A program made the position numbers and the translations under genes. From Rothia sp. P100 (GTDB lineage: Bacteria > Actinomycetota > Actinomycetes > Actinomycetales > Micrococcaceae), in assembly GCF_023712425.1 (NCBI RefSeq), contig NZ_JAMAYG010000001.1:434001-498000 (forward strand): 64,000 nucleotides of DNA, given 5' to 3'. The stretch's first letter is position 1, and every line of letters begins with the position of its first letter. Below, piece by piece: positions 1 to 8,305 of the stretch. The notes below the pieces were generated by a model. It was not told the origin of the DNA, made no database searches, and saw only the letters and a program-made list of their open reading frames with translations.

Positions 1-110
1 GTTCTCTTTAGACGGTAATAGATAACAGAGTGTTGCCGGCAGGAATCCTACCTTCGGAACGCTACTGAACTGAATCTACTTTAATAAAAATAAACACCCT
101 AATCTCCCCG

Positions 111-139
111 CTGCCCCGTTCTTCTCAAGAACGGGGCAG
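111..139. terminator. Perfect 13-bp hairpin, likely terminator
   Basis: CTGCCCCGTTCTT pairs perfectly with AAGAACGGGGCAG across a 3-nt loop. It lies about 65 nt beyond the stop of the minus-strand aminotransferase. No strong T tract follows on either strand, so it may serve that gene, a gene left of the window, or both. Confidence 0.6.
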
Positions 140-203
140 AGCGTGGTGATAGATATTCAATGCTCTGTAGATGAGAATGAGGCTTTATTCCTTTGCTAAG
201 GTA

Positions 204-1508
204 TTAGTTTTTCTCATCTAGTTCGGCAAGAGCGGCGTCATAAACATCCAAGCCCCGCACCAGTTCCTCCTCCGAAATCACCAGCGGTGGAGCAACGTGC
301 ACCCTGTTAAAGTGCACGAAGGGCCACACGCCGTTCTGCTTGCAGTAACCCGCAAAATCATTCATCGGAGCAGCATCGGCACCAGAGGCGTTGAAGGGCA
401 CGAGAGGTTCCCTCGTTTCCCTATCTTTGACCAGTTCGATAGCCCAGAAAAGCCCCAGCCCACGAACCTCACCTACAATGCTGTATTTCTCTTTCATCTC
501 CTCGAGCCGGGGACGCACCACCCTCTCACCCAGGTCACGCACCCGATCAAGAATCCTGTCCTCATCAAAAATTTTGAGGGTCTCTAAACCTGGGGCACAA
601 GCCAAAGGATGACCTGAATAGGTCAGCCCACCTGGGTAAGCCGTCGTAGACCAGGTCCTCTGGATTTCCTTGGAAATAATGACCCCGCCCAGAGGAACGT
701 AACCAGAGTTCACTCCCTTAGCGAAGGTGATGAGGTCAGGCACAACCCCAAAGTTTTCAACAGCAAAAAGAGTGCCTGTGCGCCCGAAACCGGCCATGAC
801 TTCATCGGCAATATAGACAATGCCGTACTTGTCACACAGCGCGCGTACCCCTGGCAGGTAACCCTCAGGTGGTACCAGAATTCCATTGGTGCCTACCACT
901 GTTTCCAAGATAATGGCTGCAATGGTCTGAGATCCCTCAAGAATAATCTGCTGCTCCAGATGAGCCAAGGAACGCTCACATTCCTGCCTCTCATCTTCCG
1001 ACCAGAATGCTGAACGGTAAGTGTAAGGACCAAAGAAATGCACCACCGAGGAATCCGAAGGTTCATTTGCCCAACGTCGCGGGTCGCCTGTCAAAGAAAT
1101 CGCGGTAGAGGTCGCTCCGTGATAGGAGCGGTAGGCTGACATCACCTTTCGCCGCCCAGTGTAGCCCCGCGCCATGCGCACGGCGTTCTCGTTAGCTTCT
1201 GCTCCACCATTGGTGAAAAATACTGAACCGAAGCTCTCCCCCGCCCGCTCCACTATCTCTTGAGCAAGTTGACTACGGGTGTCATTTTTGAAGGAAGGCT
1301 GGATGGTGACCAGTCGATCTGCCTGATCTTTGATGGATTGAATCAACCGCTGGTTGCCATGCCCTAGAGCTAGATTAACCAGTTGGGATGAAAAATCAAG
1401 GTAGTCTCGGCCCTGGTCATCGGTGAAGGTAGAGCCCTGACCAGAAACCACGTTGACAGGGTCAATGAGGTCCTGAGCTGACCAAGAGTGAAAGACGTTG
1501 CCGTCCAT
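204..1508 (-). CDS. Class III PLP-dependent aminotransferase
   Basis: This 434-residue protein is a fold-type I class III (omega) aminotransferase, which moves an amino group from an amine or omega-amino acid to a keto acid using pyridoxal phosphate. Visible family motifs are the FFTNGGAEANENA cofactor segment near residue 100, the IADEVMAGFGRTG segment with the cofactor-binding Asp, and the TFAKGVNSGYVPLGG segment with the Schiff-base lysine. Length is normal and all motifs are intact. The ATG start has a GGAG Shine-Dalgarno about 10 nt upstream. Related actinobacterial loci pair such an enzyme with a methylmalonate-semialdehyde dehydrogenase (mmsA) and a divergent PucR regulator; here both partners survive only as fragments immediately upstream, so this gene may have lost its promoter and pathway context. 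The exact substrate (for example beta-alanine, GABA or taurine) cannot be told from sequence. Confidence 0.9.
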   Translation of the reverse strand: MDGNVFHSWSAQDLIDPVNVVSGQGSTFTDDQGRDYLDFSSQLVNLALGHGNQRLIQSIKDQADRLVTIQPSFKNDTRSQLAQEIVERAGESFGSVFFTNGGAEANENAVRMARGYTGRRKVMSAYRSYHGATSTAISLTGDPRRWANEPSDSSVVHFFGPYTYRSAFWSEDERQECERSLAHLEQQIILEGSQTIAAIILETVVGTNGILVPPEGYLPGVRALCDKYGIVYIADEVMAGFGRTGTLFAVENFGVVPDLITFAKGVNSGYVPLGGVIISKEIQRTWSTTAYPGGLTYSGHPLACAPGLETLKIFDEDRILDRVRDLGERVVRPRLEEMKEKYSIVGEVRGLGLFWAIELVKDRETREPLVPFNASGADAAPMNDFAGYCKQNGVWPFVHFNRVHVAPPLVISEEELVRGLDVYDAALAELDEKN

Positions 1509-1542
1509 AAGTGTTACTCCTTATCTGTGCTAATGAGCAAAG

Positions 1543-1871
1543 TTAGTTGGTTGGGAAGCCCAGATTAATTTGGGACTCACTCGCCAGCGGCCACCTCTGC
1601 GTGACGACCTTACGGCGGGTATAGAAATTAAAAGCTTCTGGGCCGTAAATGTGGGTGTCCCCAAACAAGGAGTCTTTCCACCCACCAAAGGAGAAGGCCC
1701 CGATAGGTACAGGGATGGGGACGTTAATGCCGACCATGCCAACCTCAATGTTGAACTCAAATTCTCTGGCGGTACGGCCATCACGAGTGAAGACAATAGC
1801 GGCGTCCGCTGCCGCATCAAAATCAGCATCAGGCATAACCGCCATACAGCTATCGAATTTCTAGTGGCCAC
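1543..1871 (-). pseudogene. Remnant of CoA-acylating methylmalonate-semialdehyde dehydrogenase (mmsA-like)
   Basis: The fragment matches an aldehyde dehydrogenase of the MmsA type in two separate pieces. [13 protein letters not shown] belongs to the middle of the family, just before the catalytic-cysteine region. It is followed directly by IVFTRDG and the C-terminal run [20 protein letters not shown], then [19 protein letters not shown]. Roughly 130 residues that normally lie between the pieces, including the catalytic cysteine, are missing. The whole N-terminal half is also absent, and the few residues upstream (RNSIAV) sit in another frame. It cannot encode an active enzyme. Its stop lies 34 nt before the aminotransferase start, consistent with an old mmsA-aminotransferase operon. 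Confidence 0.85.
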
Positions 1872-2277
1872 CGGCGCTAGGGGGCCCGTTGACTTAAGTT
1901 CTGCCCTGCACAGAATGAGCGCTCTGAACGCTCAGATTCCTGAGACCGGGGTTGCTTTGCGACGGGCTGACCGAAACCAGTTCGATGGTCTAGTGAACTA
2001 CTTACATCAGGACGTGAGGGTGCAGGAGTTTGGCGAAACCACCCTGCAGCCTGTGCTGCTGCATGATGCTCGCAACGATTCTGATCTTATGGTGACGCTG
2101 AGCACCCTGCTCGAACACCCGACGTCCCGATCAGCAGCGGCCCAGGAGCTTCACCTTTCACGCACAGCCCTCTATTCCCGGATAGCGACCATTGAGAGAC
2201 TTTTAGCGGTTGATCTCAACAAGGGCGAGGATTTCTTTGGGCTGAGTCTTGCGGTGCGCAGCTACTACGGAGCCTAG
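1863..2277 (+). pseudogene. C-terminal remnant of a PucR-family regulator
   Basis: The reading frame holds about 135 residues ending in the PucR C-terminal helix-turn-helix (PTSRSAAAQELHLSRTALYS, then RIATIERLLAVDL). It is preceded by the usual linker LQPVLLHDARNDSDLMVTL. The N-terminal sensory part is absent. Upstream the same frame simply runs antisense through the mmsA remnant and carries no regulator sequence. Divergent placement against mmsA is the normal arrangement for this regulator, so one deletion probably removed the 5' halves of both genes and the shared promoter region between them. Confidence 0.75.
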
Positions 2278-2377
2278 CCACTGTTTGGGGCGGGGATCGT
2301 TCCATGGGGTGTGTATTAGTTCTGCGCCGGTGGAAACAACGACGCCCATCGTGAAGGGAGTTCTCGAGCAGACTAAC

Positions 2378-3121
2378 CTAGCTGACTGCACCCCGGGCAA
2401 GCACAATCATGAGAGGCTGGTTTGCGCCACCCACAAACTCATCCCGACTCCAAGAGCTATATACCTTATCGATATAGAGACCCGCATTCTCTAGGTCTTG
2501 TCTGATTACTTCAAGCGAACGGAAGTGCAGGTGAGATTCAAGTTCTAAAACATCACCCGTATCTTCACATCTATTGACCTCCACCATGGTTACTATGCCA
2601 TTACTATCCGGCTCACTCACGGTCGTCGTTTCATGAAGCACACAGGCAGAGGTCATGCGTTTCCTACCGGTCTTGTTCCACTTTTCCCAGGCTCTGGCAT
2701 CTGGGTTGCGGGTTTCAAAGGCGAGCACTCCCCCGAGGTTGAGGCCTTGGGCAATATCGCTCAGTGTTTGCTTCCAGGCTTGCCCGAGAATGTGCATGGC
2801 GACATTGCCGGTCATGAGGACTAGGTCTGCAGAGTTTGGCTTTATCTGGGATGAGTAGCCCTGCACCCACTGGACGTTGTTCCCGCCTTCTCGTGCCCTG
2901 GCGACGTCCAGCATGGTCGAGGCAGGGTCGATGCCCATGACCTTACGGTCAGCACCAGCAAGCGTGACGGTTAGGATGCCGGTGCCGCACCCCAGATCTA
3001 AAATGCTTTTGGAGTTTGTCTCCTGCGCTAGCGCCCGGTAGAAGTCGTGGTCAGGACCATCGGGATTGCCTTCATCGTAGATGGCAGCCATCAGTGCCTG
3101 CTCATAAGGGTTTTGCGTCAT
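2378..3121 (-). CDS. Class I SAM-dependent methyltransferase
   Basis: This 247-residue protein has the Rossmann methyltransferase fold. Motif I is ILDLGCGTGILTVTLA near residue 40, followed by the acidic ribose-binding strand VMGIDPAS and the SADLVLMTGNVAMHI segment. The C-terminal part resembles small-molecule methyltransferases of the ubiquinone/trans-aconitate group. It starts 16 nt after the stop of the acetyltransferase gene upstream, so the two are probably co-transcribed. No good Shine-Dalgarno is visible, and translation may be coupled. The substrate is unknown. Confidence 0.8.
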   Translation of the reverse strand: MTQNPYEQALMAAIYDEGNPDGPDHDFYRALAQETNSKSILDLGCGTGILTVTLAGADRKVMGIDPASTMLDVARAREGGNNVQWVQGYSSQIKPNSADLVLMTGNVAMHILGQAWKQTLSDIAQGLNLGGVLAFETRNPDARAWEKWNKTGRKRMTSACVLHETTTVSEPDSNGIVTMVEVNRCEDTGDVLELESHLHFRSLEVIRQDLENAGLYIDKVYSSWSRDEFVGGANQPLMIVLARGAVS

Positions 3122-3137
3122 GATGTTTACACTGTAA

Positions 3138-3644
3138 TCAGAAACGACTGACTAATAGTTCCATTTCAACAAATTCGTAGACGCTGCCATTAGTGGGTTG
3201 GGAGTAAGTGCGAATAGCTCTAAAGCCTGCCCTCTCGTAAACCTTCATAGCTCTCTCGTTGAAAGCCGCGACACTGAGAACAACACGGGAAGGTGAGCAT
3301 TCAGCGGCCAGAGTCTCTAGCCCAGCCAGCACAAACTTCAGTCCCAGGCCGCCGCCTGTCAAATCAGGATATAAACCAAGACTAATTTCGTAGGCCTCAC
3401 CATCTTCTATAGGTGCGGCAGTAAAAAACCCAATTAAGTCTTCTTCACAACGAACCTGCCAGAACTTCTGAGGCCACTGCTCTGGGTTCACAAATTCTTC
3501 GTAGTCTTCTGGGTCAGCAGTAGCATCGTAAAAGTCGTAGGGTGGCGGGTACTTCCAGGTATCAGCGATGATTCGGGCAAAATCCCTGGTCATGGGGCTA
3601 AAAGAGAGCTTTGCGCCCTTGCAGGGATAGATAAAAGCGGTCAT
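3138..3644 (-). CDS. GNAT-family N-acetyltransferase
   Basis: A 168-residue GNAT acetyltransferase, transferring acetyl from acetyl-CoA to an amine. The EISLGLYPDLTGGGLGLKFV segment matches the beta4/motif A pyrophosphate-binding region (Q/RxxGxG/A-like), and VVLSVAAFNERAMKVYERAGF is the usual motif B with the conserved NxxAxxxYxxxGF. It is the first gene of a two-gene minus-strand unit with the methyltransferase. A terminator hairpin lies upstream at 3683-3716, so transcription must start in the roughly 40 nt before the gene. The acceptor cannot be inferred. Confidence 0.82.
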   Translation of the reverse strand: MTAFIYPCKGAKLSFSPMTRDFARIIADTWKYPPPYDFYDATADPEDYEEFVNPEQWPQKFWQVRCEEDLIGFFTAAPIEDGEAYEISLGLYPDLTGGGLGLKFVLAGLETLAAECSPSRVVLSVAAFNERAMKVYERAGFRAIRTYSQPTNGSVYEFVEMELLVSRF

Positions 3645-3682
3645 AAAGCAATTCTCTCAAACGCTTACGAGAATGGAAAAGG

Positions 3683-3716
3683 AACGCCAGCACATGGGAA
3701 CTCATGTGCTGGCGTT
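3683..3716 (-). terminator. Intrinsic terminator downstream of the 521-residue gene
   Basis: AACGCCAGCACATG pairs perfectly with CATGTGCTGGCGTT over a 6-nt loop. On the minus strand it is followed by a T-rich run (TTCCTTTTCC). It lies 40 nt after the stop of the gene ending at 3757. Confidence 0.85.
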
Positions 3717-3756
3717 ATGTTGAGCGTCTATCTGGGAAGCTATGGAGCCGCTCTTA

Positions 3757-5319
3757 TTAGGCAGTAATTGCCGCTGGTTCAACTTTCAGGTGAGCTAGTA
3801 GGGGATCATCTCTCATTTCGTCTACAGGCAGGTTCATCGCCGTTGCAAGAATATCTGCAAGACGACGAGCATCAGACAGATTCTGTTCATCGCTAATCCA
3901 CCGGTCAAAATCCACCTGGAAATTCTGCTTCTTGGTGATGATGTGTAGCTGCGGATCACGAGGTTTGCTTTCATCCAAGCGAACATAGCGTATATCCGTC
4001 AGAGGGTATAACTCTCCTACCGTTCCCTTTTTACGAAGGTCACCATAGCTGACAATGAAGAAGTCAGTTTCCGTGATACCAAAGTAAGAATTAGTTAGTC
4101 CTTGATTAACATCTGCGAAAGCGAGCAGCCGAGCATCTGAAGGTAGAGCCCATTTCAGAATATCGTAGAGAGACGTTTCTACCTCCTGCTTGAAGACAGT
4201 AAAGTCAGGTGCAGGCTGAGCAGGCTCCCGATAAATATCGTCACCAAGTGCGGCAACAGCCTTGGCCAGCGTAGCCGCTATATCAGCTGATTCCAGCTTA
4301 CGGCGCCTCTTACCGAAGGGAAGTCGAGCCGACCCACCCTCTGGAGTCAGCGCTTTAACCAGATTGAGCTGTTGGACAAGAGTGCTCAATAGCTTTTCAA
4401 GCTTCTGACGAGCCTCTTTGTACTCCCTCTCAGTTGATTCCAAGATCGTTTCAAGTAGAGCCGTAGAATTCTCATCTAAGCTGATATGAGCTGTACGAAG
4501 CACGTTCCAGCGATGCCTGGTCCATTCAGCCAAAAGTAGACCATTTGCATCGTTAAGAATGGACTGCTCATTCGATTGAATGTAAGTGCGCTGTTCTTCA
4601 GGCCCCACTTCTAGAGCTGAAACATGTTTTTGCACATTATTGGTAAAGAGTTCGCGGCTCTTGATAATCTCGGCTTCTTTACTCTGAATGGGAGCAAAGA
4701 CCAGACTGGATACAGAACCGATAGCCCGGGCTTCATCGAGTGCTTTAGATACAACTGCATCCAAGGAAATTAAGGTTGCCCAACGGTCTTCTTGGGTTGC
4801 CTGACGAATCTCGTTGATAGCCTGGCGGGTGAGTGCCAGATTTTCATCGAGTTTACGGTTTACACTTGCGACCTGCTGGGCAACTGCAGCCAGGGCAAGA
4901 GTCGGTAGCATCCCCGGGCCTGTCAGCGTGGCTAATGTTTGCGGTGAAAGCTTAGTCCATTGCATGGAAGCACCGATGGAGCTGCCCTTCATCAGGGATC
5001 CATAGTTCACTAGACCATTGGTCATGGGTTTCATGGTCTGCATATCAGCGATAGTTTTAGGAGTGAGCTGAATTAGCCCCTGCAACGCAGAGTCCGTCTT
5101 GATGAACTGGCTCCCCACACTACCGACGTTTAGCGCAACGGATAGCCCATCAGTAATCCGGTTACTCGCTTCTTGACTGAGCAAGTCGAAGGACATGGTC
5201 TCCAGGCCAGACACAGGCTCTTTGGAGTAAAGCGCGGCAACGCCAGGTCGCAGCTCAATGAGAGCGATTTCTGCCGCCTCTTTGGCGCTTTCACCTTGTT
5301 TGATATTTTCTTCTGACAT
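3757..5319 (-). CDS. Uncharacterised 520-residue protein with coiled coil and possible PH-like C-terminal domain
   Basis: I do not recognise this protein. The N-terminal 130 residues are low-charge, with repeated Gly/Ser/Thr and Met. A hydrophobic stretch follows near residue 140 (GPGMLPTLALAAVAQQVASV), then a long helical, probably coiled-coil region (NRKLDENLALTRQAINEIRQ onward; EREYKEARQKLEKLLSTLVQ). A basic linker GKRRRKLES precedes a C-terminal region of about 130 residues with strand-rich text (NSYFGITETDFFIVSYGD, LYPLTDIRYVRLDE), reminiscent of bacterial PH-like domains. ATG at 5319 is preferred over GTG at 5322. It lies just outside the ychF island, has its own terminator and forms a single-gene unit. 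A membrane-remodelling or conflict role is possible but unproven. Confidence 0.7.
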   Translation of the reverse strand: MSEENIKQGESAKEAAEIALIELRPGVAALYSKEPVSGLETMSFDLLSQEASNRITDGLSVALNVGSVGSQFIKTDSALQGLIQLTPKTIADMQTMKPMTNGLVNYGSLMKGSSIGASMQWTKLSPQTLATLTGPGMLPTLALAAVAQQVASVNRKLDENLALTRQAINEIRQATQEDRWATLISLDAVVSKALDEARAIGSVSSLVFAPIQSKEAEIIKSRELFTNNVQKHVSALEVGPEEQRTYIQSNEQSILNDANGLLLAEWTRHRWNVLRTAHISLDENSTALLETILESTEREYKEARQKLEKLLSTLVQQLNLVKALTPEGGSARLPFGKRRRKLESADIAATLAKAVAALGDDIYREPAQPAPDFTVFKQEVETSLYDILKWALPSDARLLAFADVNQGLTNSYFGITETDFFIVSYGDLRKKGTVGELYPLTDIRYVRLDESKPRDPQLHIITKKQNFQVDFDRWISDEQNLSDARRLADILATAMNLPVDEMRDDPLLAHLKVEPAAITA

Positions 5320-5475
5320 CACTGTTCTTTCTTTGACGTGGTCTACGTCATTATTTTTCTTTTCCAGAATACAACTCAGTTACGCATGAGTAACTTGTTA
5401 GTGAGAAGTTTCAGCTTTGTTTTCTTCTCATACCATGCCTTGTAAATTTCGCGAGTTGAAGAAACCGGTAACAGA

Positions 5476-5509
5476 AAAGCTCTGCCTCTCAGTTGAGAGA
5501 CAGAGCTTT
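5476..5509 (-). terminator. Hairpin just beyond the outer ychF-end repeat, probably the original ychF terminator
   Basis: AAAGCTCTGCCTCTCA pairs with the GAGAGACAGAGCTTT arm, with one bulge. It begins 33 nt beyond the stop codon in the first ychF-end copy (5542) on the strand in which ychF is read. No other minus-strand gene ends here, so the simplest reading is that this hairpin once ended ychF and was separated from it by the island. Confidence 0.7.
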
Positions 5510-5541
5510 AGTGACAGTTCTACCGGCTAGTTACCAGTCGC

Positions 5542-5562
5542 CTAGACGTTGAAGCGGAACTC
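5542..5562 (-). repeat. ychF 3'-end repeat, copy 1 (outer left end of island)
   Basis: The + strand reads CTAGACGTTGAAGCGGAA then CTC. Read on the minus strand it encodes GDVVEFRFNV-stop, the same C-terminus as genuine YchF (DGDVVEFRFNV-stop). Similarity to copy 2 continues to about 5585 (CATACCAACCT versus CAGACCAACCT). It marks the presumed far end of the island. Confidence 0.9.
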
Positions 5563-5649
5563 TACCACGTCGCCGCACATACCAACCTGTGACGATGGGA
5601 TCGTTGTGAGCCGTTGCCACAGGTCAGGACCCGCGGAAGAGAACCCGAC

Positions 5650-7615
5650 CTAGCTCGGATCGTCCTCGGAAAACAGCCCCTCCAGCAGCACGTCTGCGTG
5701 ATGCTCGCGCAGGTACCGCTTGACGTCGATGGGGGAGGCATCGTGCTGCAATCCACGCTTGTAGTAGAGCAAGCGCTGGTCCGCGAATTCGAGGATCTCC
5801 GACCAGCGACGTACCCAGAACCTGTAGCGTAGCGGGGAGTTCGGGTCGAGCTCAGACTCGTCGAGCAACCCCGACTCACGGCCACGCTGGTTGATGTCGC
5901 GCCGCACATCGTTGTTGTAGTCGTTCACGACCAGGACGAAGTCCCAGACAGTGTGGGTGCCGGCAAATTGCGGTTCCTCGACGATCGCGCGCATAGCCCT
6001 TGATCTGGTTAGCCTCTTTGTACGACGCAACCACGGATGGGGCCTTCAGCTCCACGACCAGGTGCCGCTTCGTCTCGTGCTCCGGCGCAGCAAGGGAGAA
6101 CATCAGGTCCAGGCGGCCTTGGCTGCCGTCGGTCTTGGTGACCTTCGTGGTGGGCTCCCCCTCGCGGCCAAGGATGCTGAGGTGTTGCTCGAGCGCTCGA
6201 GTGAGACCGATCTCCGAGCTCATCATATTGAACTGTTCCCCGAACACCCAGCTCTCGCGCTCGAGGATCTTGTGCAGGTGGTCGCGCTCCTTGACCAGTC
6301 CCTTGGATTCGGGGCTGAAGACGATCTCGCGAAGAGCGCTCAGGAAGTCCAGGCGGTCGGTCACATCAGTAGTCGCCCGGATGAGCCTTGAAAGCGGGGT
6401 GCGCTCAAGCAACCGATCGAGCTCTTCGCTCTCGCCTTCGGTGAGCCCGATGTACTGATCCAGGAGCGCCTTCACACCGTCTGGGTTTCGCTGGAGCGTG
6501 TCCTTGAGCAGTCCGAGCGTCAGCTTCTCCTGGTCGCGCTTCTTGGGGATGTGCCGACGCACAGCGGTAGCGATGACGTCGAAGGTGGCTCGTTCGACCA
6601 CTTCTTCGTCCGAGGTCGGATCACCCTCGTACGGGTAGGCCTTGGTCGTTTTCCAGCGGTCGACGAGCTCGCGCCGCTGCTCCTCTCGGCGAGCCTCGAA
6701 ATGGTCCTCCAGCGTGGAGTCCACGACCTGCATTAGAGATCCGAGCAGGGACGTCTCCTGCTCCATATCGACGAGCAGCACCTCATTGGCGTGCTCAGTC
6801 ATGTCCTCCCAAAGGACGTACGCGGCGAAGTTGAAGTCGGCGAAGCGCCTGATCGGCGTCTCATCGACGGGAACGCCTTTCTCATCGCAGAGGTAGAGCG
6901 TCCGGCCTTTCACATGTCGCCATTCGACGACCTTCAACGCGGCTAGATGCTCGACACCGTCGTAAGACCACCTCAGCTCGTGCTTCGTCTGGCGCTCGAT
7001 GCTTGCGGCCGGGTCAATCTTGACTCCGTCGTACCGGACTTCTATCGTCGGGAAAGTCAGCAGATGCAGAGCGAGAGCGGCACCGATGCGCGGCCGCGCA
7101 GCGTCGCCCTCGAGCCGGCCAAGCGAGTCGCGACCTTCAGCCCGGAACTCCGTGTAGGTCGGTCCTTGTGCGTCAACAGGATCGGGACCGGAGAAGTCGT
7201 TACGACGGTCAATCGTCGACGACACGCTAGTCTTCTTGAACGCGCCCGCAGCATCGTGGCCAACGGTCTCCCAGGTGATGCGTGTTCCCAATGCGAAGGC
7301 GCGCAGACGCCCCTGGCCAAGCCTGCCGTGCAGAGGTCGCTTCTGACGCTCGGTGACGCGGGCCCCGACCTTCCAGGAGTTCCCCACCCACTTGAAGTCC
7401 TGCTCAACTCGTTCGGGGCTCATGCCAAGGCCGTCATCCCGGACGGTGACGCCGACAATACCATCGGCGTCATTGCGTTCGAAAGTGACCGATACCTTGT
7501 TGGCGTCAGCATCAAGGCTGTTCCAGATCAGCTCAATGATCGCTCGCACCGGGTCTTTCTCGCCGGCGAGACGCTGGACCAAGTCGTTTCCAGCGTTCAG
7601 GATGATTCTAGGCAT
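5650..7615 (-). pseudogene. GHKL ATPase fused to PD-(D/E)XK nuclease, interrupted by a frameshift
   Basis: The N-terminus is a GHKL (Hsp90/MutL/MORC-like) ATPase: N-box with E28 and N32 (AIIELIWNSLDAD), G1 box VRDDGLGMS at 58-66, and G2 box GRLGQGRLRAFALG at 97-110. A long helical middle follows. The C-terminal domain has a nuclease signature, D503 (GRLDLMF) then E522-x-K524 (VVELKAPS), followed by QIKGYA, as in Shedu/DUF4263-like PD-(D/E)XK enzymes. The frame breaks near 5990-6003, inside a GCGCGCG run. After QIKGYA the first frame runs into unrelated arginine-rich text, while the expected continuation (AIVEEPQFAGTHTVWDFVLV) lies in the frame ending at 5650; two missing bases would restore it. 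The full product would be about 650 residues. It may be inactive, phase-variable, or affected by a sequencing error. It follows the membrane protein gene after 104 nt. Confidence 0.8.
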
Positions 7616-7719
7616 GACCCCATTGTGCCAGTTAAGAGGGATGTCCCTCGCGACTTCGGCGGTACGTTGATCGGTCCACGACTCCAGGCTGCTCCAGTTC
7701 AGTCGCGAAGCGAAGAGAC

Positions 7720-8271
7720 CTACTCCAGCGGTTGGATCCGGGGATTGGACCTTGATGGCAGGTCCCAGCCGTGGCTCACGTGGATGGCCACGACCTGCTC
7801 CTCGGCGTTTGTCTGGAGTTTGGTCAGGGCGTCGGCGTCGTGGCCTGTCGATCGGAGATGGCGCAGGTTGCTGCTCAGCGCGTTCGCCCAGCTCATCAGC
7901 GGATCAAGGGTCTCCAGCCGCCGCTCAACGCTTTCGCCGGGCTTGGCTACTTCCATTACCTGCCGGCCGATGGTCGCACCCAGCATGCGCTCGGCCTCCA
8001 ACCAAGTGTCGATGCCGTCCCAGTCCTCGAGTTGATCGACGAGCGCGATCGACGTGATGCGCAGGTTTGCCAGTCGCTCCCCCACCGGCTCTGCGGTGGG
8101 GTCGAAGCCGATGAGGCGTTGCACAGCTTCTTGAACCGCGAACCAGCGTGCATCCACGGCCGCCTTGCGTGATTCGGAGAGTGCCTCGTTGGCGCGCTTG
8201 TTCGCCAAGTATGTACCCACGCCGGCGACCAACAGGGATAAAGCTGAAATCACTAGCGCGAGAATGTCCAT
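7720..8271 (-). CDS. Small membrane-anchored coiled-coil protein, candidate partner of the GHKL nuclease
   Basis: A 183-residue protein with one N-terminal transmembrane helix (ILALVISALSLLVAGVGTYL), followed at once by a charged helix (ANKRANEALSESRKAAVDAR) and further helical text containing RLIGFDPTAEP and LEDWDGIDTWL. I recognise no family. It is read in the same direction as the GHKL gene 104 nt downstream, so the two are probably one transcription unit. A membrane sensor or anchor next to a GHKL nuclease would suit a two-component defence system. Its start abuts the truncated serine recombinase remnant, and no clear Shine-Dalgarno is seen, so the start is uncertain. Confidence 0.65.
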   Translation of the reverse strand: MDILALVISALSLLVAGVGTYLANKRANEALSESRKAAVDARWFAVQEAVQRLIGFDPTAEPVGERLANLRITSIALVDQLEDWDGIDTWLEAERMLGATIGRQVMEVAKPGESVERRLETLDPLMSWANALSSNLRHLRSTGHDADALTKLQTNAEEQVVAIHVSHGWDLPSRSNPRIQPLE

Positions 8272-8305
8272 AGCTATATTGTGTCATGGCCAGCGCGGCC
8301 GTACT

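Noticed and set aside
1570-1862. N-terminal half of an apparent 235-residue + strand protein
   Set aside because: Only the part after about 1863 resembles PucR; the first part is the antisense of the mmsA remnant.
4814-5005. Small + strand frame inside the 520-residue gene
   Set aside because: Antisense to a convincing longer frame, with no start signal.
6947-8035. Long + strand frame (362 codons) opposite the GHKL gene
   Set aside because: It runs antisense through clear GHKL and membrane-protein coding sequence, and its translation is arginine/serine-rich with no domain; a by-product of high GC.
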